Assembly (NCBI GenBank): GCA_037576195.1
Contig: CM075102.1
Coordinates: 23,494,745 to 23,558,744, forward strand
Reading direction: 5' to 3'
Source: Phytoseiulus persimilis
Taxonomy: Eukaryota > Arthropoda > Arachnida > Mesostigmata > Phytoseiidae
Length of the DNA: 64,000 nucleotides
A program made the position numbers and the translations under genes. Positions 16,214 to 26,239 of the stretch are shown piece by piece. Below the pieces are notes generated by a model that ran no database searches, was not told the DNA's origin, and was given only the letters and a program-made list of their open reading frames with translations. The first letter of the stretch is position 1. The number at the start of each line of letters is the position of its first letter.

Positions 16214-17344
16214 GATACACATTACTCGAGGATATTACCATGAGAATTAGGAGAGGATGGCTCGCATGTGCGGGAGGGACCCGCCGGACGAAAGGAAAAG
16301 CGCCTCGCTTGGAGCGACGCCGCGGCGGCGGCTCTCAGCCACGTAACATTATGGCGGTGACGGTGGGAGAGATTCCCACGAAATTGAATTTTAGTTGCCA
16401 GTAACCATGTGACGGTGATGAGGCGAATTTCGCCTGAGGACACGATTCGTCCGGACCACGGCAAGTGGACGCGAGACGTGTTCCCGCGTTCGAATGAAGC
16501 TCAGAATACGACTTCCGAGAGTGTAGTTTGCAAATTGTTCACGTTTGAGGTCATTTTTGCGTCTTCTCCTCGTCGACGTCGTGCTAAAAACAGCTCCAGA
16601 ATCATCAGCTCCGGAGACGCGGTGGGAGACAGATGTAACCACATTCGGTTTGCCAAAACGTTCGCAATTGACGCGTGAGCTCACCAAAGTCGTTCACTCA
16701 AGCAGCTGCGACGGCGGCCGAGGTCATCCACGGACGCACGAACGAGTCCAGGGTGAGATTACCACGAGATGCGTACCGTTCAGGAGTTGCCATTCTTCCT
16801 CCGGAACATTGCTGCGTTACCAGCCTCCCCAACTCGAGAGTGACGCGGTCGGAAAGAAGCCAGATATCCGAACGAAGCTCACCGAGACTCTCTGATTAAA
16901 CTCGGTCCACGGATATGCATATTTGATTACTCTTGGAAAACGTTCATCGCCCGGAGGCGAGTCAGTCAGTCAGTAACAGTGACGGCCACAGCCTGGTTCA
17001 TGGGGGCTGACGCCGCTGAGCTGAAGTTTACGTGAACTGTGAAGAGGTGGAAACGACAGATTGAGGGCAGTTATTTTTGGTGGCTAGCTATTCCCGTATA
17101 TGAGCGTCATCAGCGCAGTTTTTTTCCAGCGTGCTCTTCCAATCAATCTAAGCTCACCGCACTAAGCCCCAGGTCGGCGGCCAGCGGCGGAGCGGAGCCG
17201 CTGCTCGAATACCTCCAGTCGGCTTGCTCCACCCTCGGCCTTAGATATCGTCACTTTTCCCTGGATATACTCCGTTCCAACTTCTCCTTCGAGTGGAGCT
17301 GGGACGCAGCGAGGAACTCTTAACTTGGCAAGAACACAGCGTGC

Positions 17345-17600
17345 TTATAGCAACAGCGCTGTTTTGACGAGCAACGAGAGGAACCGGCTCGGCTGGTCAG
17401 GGTACCCCCTTGCGTCACTTCGGGCACCCTCATCACGAGGTGAAGGAGTTTTTCTCGAACCTTTGGCATTGGATTCGCCGTCCAGCTCGTTTGCGGCCGT
17501 GAACTCGCCGTTGAGGGTTCTGTTTCTCGCCTGGGGCATTTCCTTGTTGAGGGGGACAGTCCGAGTGAACCCGCAAGGTTCGGAAGCTTCACTTTCATCG
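17345..17600 (-). CDS. Candidate N-terminal exon, minus strand
   Basis: A minus-strand frame with ATG at 17,539-17,537 and TAA at 17,347-17,345 (64 aa). It is open upstream to about 17,600, so a spliced origin is also possible. It starts MPQARNRTLNGEF, is rich in Asn, Glu, Asp and Gly, and ends in a short hydrophobic run (FLSLLVKTALLL) just before the stop. That run could be the beginning of a membrane segment cut off by an intron. About 63% of first codon positions are purines. No family recognised; the overlapping 202-aa plus-strand ORF looks like its shadow. Confidence 0.33.
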
Positions 17601-18715
17601 ACTCACGAGCCATGCTCGGATTCGAATCGAGAGTTGAGAATCGAGCTCATTTACTCAGTGGACTCTCATGGATCGTATGCGTCCATGAGAAGGAGATGCG
17701 GCGATACCGATGTGGATGAAAGCGGCGTCCGACGATGCTCTCATCCTGCCAAGTTGAGGAGACGGAACGGGTATCATCTTTCATTTACGGAACAGGCTGT
17801 TCCAATGAATCACCACCAATACGGAGCTCCGGTTGGTTTGCTCAGTGGACCCCATCTTCGAGGAGACAAGAGCTTATGCACTACCGTTACATTCGATCTC
17901 AAATATTATCAAGACTCGGCGTCGAGCTCATGATCTGATCAAGATTCGAGGGTAATTATGCCTGCACGTTGAGAACTTCAATACAGAAATGCACCGCGGA
18001 TCAGCATTTTGCTCCGAAGGCGAGGAAGCTCAGCGAGATCCGGGTGCACGGGAAAAGGGGACACCGTAGGATCCGAATAAATTTCGAGCTTCGCTGTTCA
18101 TGCAGGTCGACGGATATACATTCTTCATGGATCAGGTCTAGATCGCTAAGATTTGATCCCCGAGGGAGCGCGGAGAAAATTTTATTCGCCGCGACGACCA
18201 CGGGCGAAAGCTTCACGTGGGAGCTCCACACGACAGCTGGTGGAATGTTTTCTCCTCGCGCATGATGAACTACCCAAACTCAGACTTCTGGAGCCTGGAG
18301 GTGCTCGGCGAATCCCAGTGAAGTCCCTGATCTTGTTATCATCGAATGCGGCGACATCATCGAGACTTCCCGGGAGATATCCGCGCTACGCTTCCAGCTG
18401 ACCAGACCGAGCGTTGTCGGAAGTGCCTGGATGACTCGAACAGGGGACTCAAGTCTCTTTACGATGGCGACGTTACTTTGGCAAAAAGCTTGACCCCCCA
18501 CCTTCATCGCGGATTTCAGTGCTCTTGGCCCCTCGTTCACTCTGCACGAGAGACTCTGTCTAGCCTGTGGCGCGGAGATTACGCACCTAGGCCCCAATCT
18601 TCCTCGGAAAGTGTTTGCCCGGAGGGATTTGGAACCATGGCACTCCCAATCGGAGCGCCCTGTATTCGGAATCGAACCGACAACCGCCTGCGTCCTGATC
18701 TCTTACTCGATACAG

Positions 18716-19099
18716 CGACCATTCGACATACATCATGGCAACATGCAAGCGACTCTGCACTTTCGGTGCAGATTGGACAGACCAAGTCCACGACGTTCTC
18801 TTTCCTTGGCTCAATGAGCTGGATGGGTTCGGCCCTGATGGTGAGATCTGGATCGCGGACAAATGTTGACATTCAGGACCGTGGATGGCTCCTTGATGAT
18901 TCTCAGCTTCTCGGAGTTCGATCACCGATGGTCGAGAAAACTCGAGGCGAGCCGATTCCACTCCGAGGAGCCTGTTCCGCTCTTTTCTTCGCGCGGAGCA
19001 TACCTGAATCTGATTTACCGATACCGGAAGTCGGGCCAATCCACGGAACACGTTTCTTGGAGCTTTCCGGTCACCAATGAGCTGACGCAAGAAGTTTGA
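18716..19099 (+). other. Coding-like segment with a one-base frame change
   Basis: After an acceptor-like cgatacag (ending 18,715), a plus frame reads through Cys- and Trp-containing sequence, including FPWLNELDGFGPDGEIWIAD, and stops at a TGA about 18,867. The -1 frame opens at the same place (ATG 18,863) and runs 78 codons to TGA 19,097-19,099, with FSSRGAYLNLIYRYRKSGQ. The two could be parts of one coding sequence broken by a single base. First-position purine bias is weak (about 50%), and a minus-strand frame overlaps, so this may be chance. Confidence 0.22.
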
Positions 19100-19330
19100 G
19101 TCAGTATTTCCAATAGCATTCCTCAGTCGCAAAATCCCATAGTGCTTCCCAACCCCGGATCGGAGGGAAATAACATTCGAAGGGATATGTTCCGAGCACG
19201 GTCCTCATATCGGGAAGGAACTTGAGGTGCCAAACGGATGGTTCCTCCGATCCATCTTGGAGCCGCCACGCCTCATGCACATCGGCAACTCGTTCGATCG
19301 TCACAAGCCTCCTCTATTGGAGATTAGGCC

Positions 19331-19556
19331 CAGGGGCGTACCCAGCTTTTTTGGGGGGGGGGGGGGGTGGACAAGGATGTGATGATGATGATGATCATCG
19401 TCTTGAGATTTTCATGACGCAATCAACATGGTTTTCGAACCTGTGAGAATTTTTCTGATAAGACTGAATCTTTGCGGAACTTCTTCGTCCATTAAAGTGG
19501 AATATAATCCACCCTTCCCAATATTATCGAAGAATTTTTGGGAGGGGGGGGGGACA
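19331..19556 (+). mobile_element. Short DNA-transposon-like repeat, copy A (hAT-like end)
   Basis: Starts caggggcgtacccag, then T and a 15-G run, and continues with a body (gatgatcatcgtct, ttttcatgacgcaatcaaca, ataatccacccttcccaat) that recurs inverted at 49,335-49,579. It encodes no protein. The CAGGGGCG end and the G/C-rich tips resemble non-autonomous hAT elements (MITEs). The right end is ragged (G run at about 19,543-19,552, then acaccgcg), so this copy may be truncated. Confidence 0.75.
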
Positions 19557-22500
19557 CCGCGAAACGCGAGGTTTCTTTGCGTTTTTCCGCGATGACGAAT
19601 CTCCGAGTGAGGTGCGGAGCGCGTTTACAGTTCCGCCATCAGTAAGCATGGGCCAGCGCGCATACTCTCTCGCTCAGGATCTCCATTGGAAGACCAGATT
19701 ACCTGCATGATGAACCTTGGACAATGAGCGTCAAATCAGAATCAGATCTCCCCGTCGAGCTCGCATAACGACTTCAATTGAAATGGTGCTTAGGGTGCCG
19801 TAAAGGAGAGAGGGAGAAAGAGAGAAAGAGAATCGCTCTCATATAGTTTCAGTGCGACGGTTTTGCTCACTCTCTGTTCCTCGCGTCATTTTGCTGGAGG
19901 TCTTCTTCATTCTCTTCGCCCGGTCTGCCGTTCATTCTCAGGTTGGAGCGAGAGCACAAACCGAGCCCCAGCCCTCTGAGGGTATCTGTCAGGCAGCGTC
20001 TCGAGTTCCGAGAGGGGCTTTCATCGGAGTAAAATAGATTCCTTCAGGACGCAGATTTTTTTTCACCGTCTATCGACGTCTGTCCTCCGTCTTTCAAGCC
20101 GTTTTGAGGTAGTTCCAATTTGTTGAGGAATAATTAGAGTGTACGAGAGCCACGCCGAGCAGAGAAGACGGAGGGAGAAAACTCCGAGCCGCGCTGATGA
20201 GGGGGTTGCGTGCGCCCAGTTCTCCTTCACGTCTTCCCGCTCATTACTCGCCCTATAACAGTGGAACAAGCTCAGTCACTGTTCGAGGCAAACTTGTTGG
20301 TCTTTCGCTCAGTGGGTCGCCTTCGCCCGCGAGATGGAAATACTTCACTACGGATTGAAGAGAGAAACCTGCCACTCGCGATTTTCACGCCAAGCGAGCT
20401 CATTGTGCTTTGACTCCTCCGTGAGCAGGCGGCGCGGCGCCTACCTCAAGCCCCTGTCCCTCTGCCCGAGGACGTCGGAGAGTTCCCCGAAGGGAATGGG
20501 AAAGATGCAGGTCGAACGCTCCAAAAAGGAGGCTTGTGAACTTCAGAGCAACCGAGTCGAACACGGACAGGGCTGATGAGCCAGTTCGCCTGGAGATAGC
20601 TGGGACGGACGCAAAGGCTCGTCCTTCGTTGCGAGATGAATCCCGGAATCAATCGGTGATCCTGGTGGTCTCACATGAGACAGAGCTCGGTCGTGAATCG
20701 CAGCGACGCAATGAAAACAATCGTGCGTGCTCGAGCCAAGTGGGAAGTGATTTTCTGTACTCTGCGGATGCCACGACGTTGAGATAGAGCACAAGGAATG
20801 GAAGTCGTAGGCAGTTTCCCATTACATTCTCAACGCACTTATCTCGTCACGCGTGCAATCATTCCGCACAAAGATCTTCGCCGACCGATGCCTCCAGTGG
20901 CGAGATCGGATCGCCGTCCGTCGAGAGTTCGCGTTACCGCGGGTTGTTTCCACATCTGATGGCCTCACAGTGCCTACTCGGGACAAGGGTGGGTAAGCGT
21001 AACGCTGAGCCACGAGTCTTTCCTTCGATGGAACGCGATGATCTCGGATCAGAACGAGTGTCTCTCGTAGTGGCTACGTCGTCCGGAATCATTCTTTTCT
21101 GCGCCTCATCGGGAAACTCCGAGCAGGTCGAAGACGGACGCTTGGTCGACAACTGAGGAATCGGGCTGTCAACGGCTCTCCTCGGACAACACACCGACTT
21201 CGAATCGCACGACTTTTGCTCTCGAAAGCATTCTAGCGTGAATTTCGATTCCGAGCCATTCCTGAATGTTCGAGATGAGAGGAAGTTTCACCGAGGAAAA
21301 TCCGTCCCGAGCCCGTCCCATGTTTTCCGGTTGGAGGCCCCTGTTGCTCGCCGAGGGTTCTTCAGGCGGAATTTCTTGCTCATGAACTGCAGAGCCCAGA
21401 TGAAAGTTTGATCAATTTCGCGTGTTGGGGAAACCCAGATGTAGAACACATTTGGGAACCCTTGATTAAACCCTCATTGTTGGGAAATGCTTTGTCGGCT
21501 TCCTCTGAGCGGAGAGGACCAACTTCGGGACAAAGGGTTTCAATTCTAGCCAATCACCGAAGGAGCGCTGAGCGACTCGTTGAAGGACGAAGGTTTGTTA
21601 GCCCGCCGGAATTCACTCGTTGTCAGAATCTAGGACGAGAATCACGGAAATCAGAATCACGGAGGGATAATGGCTAAGAGAACACATTCCGAATTCAAAG
21701 CGGGCGACTCCTCGCCGGTTCGAGGACCCCCTCCGATACCGTGGACGTCCTACTCCTGAGCTACTGTAAGGTCTCTGGTTTCCTCGATCTGAGGGCTCCG
21801 GTACGTCAGTAAGGAGAGCGACTCGTCGCAAGCCGCTGGGAGAACATCCAATCCCGCGACCGGTGACAAGCGTCGTTCCGATCCAAATCCAATGAGTTGA
21901 AGTCAAACGGAGCAAGAGTGCTCTCAAGAAACCATCAGAAGTTCGACGTGCTTCCAGGCTAAGCCGGCGAGGGCGCCACGGTCTTCACGGGAAAAAATAC
22001 GTCCGAAAATAGCACAACACGCTCGAATAGCCAACAATTCGAGTCTCGTTGCGAGCTTTTCCCCCGCCTGCATTAGTTTGCGCGACTCTAACAGGAACAT
22101 TCTCTGACGCCACAACTTCTCTCCGACGAAAGAACCCTTTTCCGGGAAGAGATCCTCCACTCAGCGAGGCTCATCAGAACTATTGACAGCTGCGTTTCCT
22201 GTGCTGACTACTGCCGGCATTTATCGTTGTCGTGATTCGCTGTCAGTCTATGGCAGCAACTGCGCAGATTTCCTTGTCGCGTTCTCTTCCCCGCCAATGG
22301 AAGTTTCCGATGCAAGCGGGGGAAGTTGGAATTCCGACGCCTTCCTCCGGAGCGAACCCTCGTAAACAGTTCGACCGCGGGGGTTGATCAGCCGCATTGA
22401 CGATTGAACGTGAAGACTCCGACTCGACATACGATCAGACACTAAAAGCGGCCGTCGCATGGAATTCGAATGCCCCTACCACCATCCTCGGCGAGGCCCT

Positions 22501-22800
22501 ACGAGTAGGCTGGAAGAGTATCGAGCGTCCGAATATCAACGCTGCGTGCGGAAGAAATGGCGCTACATGGACGCAACGGGGGAATGGAAGAAATTGATGC
22601 AAAACAAGCTGAGCTGACCCCGCTCCCCCAAACGAACGTCGGACACGGAGTGGGTACTGCGAAGACATGCCAACTTTTTGAGGCGACGACATAGTTCGCA
22701 TTGTGCAAAGTCATCGCGCAGACTGTTCCTAGGAGCAAGGAGCTAGCTGTCGGAAGAAGCGGATTGGAAGACGGATTCAGCAGATAGATGGACGGATGAG
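19557..22800. other. Non-coding stretch, nothing supported
   Basis: Only short, mutually overlapping ORFs on both strands, with no recognisable domain, RNA gene or repeat. An impure GA run lies at 19,805-19,835. Confidence 0.45.
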
Positions 22801-22979
22801 TGGATGACGGTCGCTGCTTCGATGATGGCGAAGGGAAAGCATTCCAAGGAGAAGGGCATCCTCGGGAAAGAGACGTTCGCGGCCTCTTTCGGAGGTGGCC
22901 CTCCGACCCTTCCCTCCAACTGGAGTGCTCTCGCCTCCTCTTGCTCAGCCCGGAGTCGAGCCAGCAGCTGGTGGAACCA

Positions 22980-23453
22980 TCAGATGAGCCCTTTCTTAAC
23001 ATGTCCACATGACATCACAACGGAAAGCGTTACGAAGCTTCTGTGTAGGTTTTTTCCTAAGTTTGGCGCGTGCTCCACAGTGAAATTGAACGTGCACGTG
23101 GCATCTCTAGCTGGAGCACGGTTTTCGCGGAAGTCGCCCGGAATTAGGTCGAAACAGAAGCATTCCATCGCCGAGCCGCCGCCACGACCACCACCACAGC
23201 CGCCAGCAGCACTGAAGCACCGCCACGCGTGCCAGGCCTGGGACAACAACGTGCGCAGGCCGCGCCGCATCGGGGGAGTCGGCATGCCCTCGTTCATATG
23301 CGGCATACATCCTCCCAGCGGCTCCATCAGGCGAACAGCTACCGCGGATTGTGTCCACTCGTCTCCGATCATGAGATGGTGAACTAGTGATTGTGTGTGC
23401 GTGCAAAGTGCCGAGCGATGCGGGAGGTGCATTTTCGAAAAAAAGTTCGACAT
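22980..23453 (-). CDS. Candidate Gly-rich ORF, minus strand
   Basis: A 157-codon minus-strand ORF with ATG codons at its start and at residue 28. The middle has a glycine/cysteine tract from CCG/CCA triplets on the opposite strand (23,170-23,220), then ECFCFDLIPGDFREN. No domain recognised. A 192-codon plus-strand ORF (22,804-23,382) covers the same bases in another frame and is Pro/Arg-rich. Which strand is real, if either, cannot be told by eye. Confidence 0.22.
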   Translation of the reverse strand: MSNFFSKMHLPHRSALCTHTQSLVHHLMIGDEWTQSAVAVRLMEPLGGCMPHMNEGMPTPPMRRGLRTLLSQAWHAWRCFSAAGGCGGGRGGGSAMECFCFDLIPGDFRENRAPARDATCTFNFTVEHAPNLGKNLHRSFVTLSVVMSCGHVKKGLI

Positions 23454-24891
23454 GCCGACCTGACCTTAGATGTTCAAAGTTTCTCCATCGGACGCTCGTC
23501 GTCGGAAAGCTGCTGTTAGCTCACATCCACACATATTCGATCCATCGGAGGCCGAACTTTCATTATTGCAACCGCCGCTTCCACCCCTTTGTTCGAGATT
23601 TTTATCCAAGATCGGAGAAGGCACGAATCGAGCGAGCCAGCCGCCCCCGGCGACCGCGAACGGGAGCAAAACAAACAGGGGCGGAGGAGCTTGGTATGGA
23701 AGCGGAAGTTTCCAGGCAGAGAGATCGCTCGCAGTGACCAGGAGGTTTCCACGCGGGCCGTCCAGCGCGACAACGGTGGCCACCGCCGGCAGCACCTCCA
23801 CTCCCCGAAAGCGGGTCGGACCGCCGCAGCTCAGTGATCGTGCAAAGTGTATGACGTCGTGCGAGTGTTGCTCAGTGTTGTCTACATATCGTCCGTGGAC
23901 CATCAACGATTGCGACGAGGAGCGTTAGGATTCGGATATCCGGTGCTAAGTTGATCGTTCCAGGTTGTCCTTGCCTTCACTAGCCGTTCATTTCATGCGT
24001 TGCCTTATATGATTGGTTCCGTTGAGTTGTCACAGTGAGTGTGCCGGTGATCGTGGGAACCGGTTGGCCTTCATCGGGAGTTGCATCGGGGAGCCTTCCT
24101 TCGGATTACTGCGAGACGTTTCGGAGATGTGAAAGAGCCAGTCGGCATCAGCATATAAGTGAACAACATCGGGACACGTTGTGCGCGGGCAGCTCCTCCA
24201 GCGCTCTCCAGGGAACATTCTCGGGCAGAAAGGTGCATTTCCCCGAACCTGCTGTCTCAAGAACCCGCAAGTGGAGCGAGCGTCGAGGTGGAAAACAGGT
24301 TGCGCTGGTGGTTGATTTGTTGTCGGTCCCGGAGGTCGAGCAGTCCGGATCGTGGCGGTCACGTCGACGGGAACGCAGAAGGCTACTGTCTGAATTTGGG
24401 AAGCACCGAACACTGCCTTATCAAAGCATAATTATTGTCTATCCACTACTACGACTCGTTGGTACAAAGCTTGCTCATCAGATGCCGTTCGCGTTTCTTC
24501 AGCCCACAAGTGAAACGTCGTCCTTGAAGCGACCGTCCTCGGGCCGGTGACTCGAGCAAAACAAGAGAGAAGAGCCTGAGCGTAGCCAGGAACTCGAGTG
24601 CCAGTGAACGTTCTCGCAGTGCCACCGTTCGAATCCTGCTCCGAAAACGTCGACCTCCGTCATCGAGCAACGATCCTCCCAAGAAGCACGCTGCTCGATC
24701 CGCTCGGCTGGTCGGTAGATGAGCGCGAAATTTCGTCCGATTCGCCATAATTCCGGCAGTGATCATTTCTGTTCATCCTCGCTTGGGAATCAGATCGCTG
24801 CGACCACAAGCAGCTGGAGTCGGCGAAGAAGTAGTGGTAGCCGCCGCCGCCGCCCCAAGAGCAGCATTCGCAGCCGCTCAGGCACAGTTAG

Positions 24892-25818
24892 GCATCGGGT
24901 ACTGCTGAAGTCGCGGACGCCGGTCCAGGCGGCCCGTGGACGTTCAGCGGAACGCTGCTGTTCTGTTCACACTGTTCAGCGTTTGTCTCAGAAGGCTCGT
25001 CGTGCCGTCGTTCAAAGTTGGAGCCCATCTACCAGGATCCAAAGACGCAGCAAGGCGCACCTCCAGCGGCGTCCAGCCCGCAGCCCACGGTGTTCCATGC
25101 GACCCCACCTCCAGTGCCTTGCCACTCGAAACGCCATCATCGACGGAGTAGCCACAAGAACGCGTGCGTTGGGCGCTCGCCCGCCTCAGTCAGCACCATA
25201 TCACGTAGCAATTGGGCCCGCTCATCAAGTTACGAGGATGCAGAGCCATCCTCTAATCAAGCTCCACATATTCCATCGGCCGCCGAGTTTATCGCCAACG
25301 AGGTCGGAGGGCGAGCGCTCCCGCGGACACGCAGCGGAAAATCTCACTCACTGTCACGCTCAGTGCCGTCGTGCTCGACTGTTAGTGAGAACTTCATTTC
25401 GTCGCGAAAGTCGTCACCGGGCATCGTGCGATGCCTATCGCTCGGAGAGAACTCGCCAGCGAGCCCTGTGCCCCGAGGTGATCCGTATTATGAGCTCAAC
25501 TGGAGGTTGGAGGATCTTTTGTCGCAGGCGCAAATCGAAGACGTGGGCGTGCCCCACCACGACTCGACTCATTCATCGCACCAGCAATTGGCGAGTCAGC
25601 TCGATAGCTTGGGGCTCGGTGTTTCGCCAATTACCAACCTCCAGATCAGCGACGAGGCTGACGAAGACGCCGATGACGAACCAGACTCGCTCGTAGACAT
25701 TCTAGCGTGGTTCACATCGGGGCCGATCAACTCGCTGCGAATTCTCGTCATGTTGTTCATCGCTATCACAGTTGTAGGCTTCATAGTTCTATCTCCGTTA
25801 CTCCATATGTACATGTGA
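24892..25818 (+). CDS. C-terminal exon of an unrecognised protein with a C-terminal membrane anchor
   Basis: A plus-strand frame open from 24,892 to TGA at 25,816-25,818, about 308 codons. There is no ATG until the membrane segment, so the start must be in an upstream exon; possible acceptors are at about 24,928, 24,979 (gttctgttcacactgttcag) and 24,991. The protein is Ser/Pro/His-rich at first. It then has a block DPYYELNWRLEDLLSQAQIE, a Gln/His/Ser linker, an acidic stretch (DEADEDADDEPDSL), and finally WFTSGPINSLRI followed by about 20 hydrophobic residues to the end (HMYM). One membrane span at the extreme C-terminus suggests a tail-anchored protein facing the cytosol. A 325-codon ORF in another frame (24,719-25,696) is Arg/Ser-rich and looks like its shadow. 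Function unknown. Confidence 0.6.
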   Translation, partial: ASGTAEVADAGPGGPWTFSGTLLFCSHCSAFVSEGSSCRRSKLEPIYQDPKTQQGAPPAASSPQPTVFHATPPPVPCHSKRHHRRSSHKNACVGRSPASVSTISRSNWARSSSYEDAEPSSNQAPHIPSAAEFIANEVGGRALPRTRSGKSHSLSRSVPSCSTVSENFISSRKSSPGIVRCLSLGENSPASPVPRGDPYYELNWRLEDLLSQAQIEDVGVPHHDSTHSSHQQLASQLDSLGLGVSPITNLQISDEADEDADDEPDSLVDILAWFTSGPINSLRILVMLFIAITVVGFIVLSPLLHMYM

Positions 25819-26007
25819 TGACCGCTTCACGGACCTGCTCCGGTACATAACAGGTACATGCCTACAACAATACGTTCGAGAGCATCAGTCGCCGCGATAA
25901 CGACACCTGCAGCAACGAACTTTGACACGTTTTCTACAACCGCCATCTTGTTTCGCTACCTCAAGCACTATGAAAACTCGGAATCGATCCGTCGTGGGAT
26001 ACGTTTC

Positions 26008-26013
26008 AATAAA
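26008..26013 (+). terminator. AATAAA, possible poly(A) signal of the membrane-anchored gene
   Basis: Canonical AATAAA 190 nt past the stop at 25,818 (tttcaataaataatc). It would give a short 3' UTR. Another AATAAA at 28,280-28,285 would give a 2.5-kb one. Confidence 0.4.
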
Positions 26014-26239
26014 TAATCAGAGATATAGCGATGAAACTGACGAAATCGACACAAACGGTGACGACGACGACGACGACGATGATGGCGAGGATCAAACCGC
26101 GAATGTTCACCGTCACCCTCAAGGAAGCGACGATCAAAACCGTTCCGTGAAACGAGAGCGGACTTCTTTTCATCTGGCGGAGATTTGGTCGCCGGGGGAA
26201 TGCCGTACAATACCGTATCATTCCGAACTAAAACAGTGA

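Noticed and set aside
17325-17933. 202-codon plus-strand ORF
   Set aside because: Its left part lies antisense to a frame with better coding bias; Ser/Arg-rich with no domain.
18579-18872. CPIC...CC...C minus-strand reading as a zinc finger
   Set aside because: Cys spacing does not match RING, C2H2 or other common zinc-binding patterns, and the ORF overlaps better frames.
18846-18880. 36-nt GT-AG segment (gtgagatct...acattcag) as an ultrashort intron
   Set aside because: Removing it puts the downstream sequence into a frame with an early stop, so it does not repair the frame.
24719-25696. 325-codon plus-strand ORF, the longest in the window
   Set aside because: Arg/Ser/Gln-rich throughout and overlaps the better frame that ends in a clear membrane segment; it is the +1 shadow.
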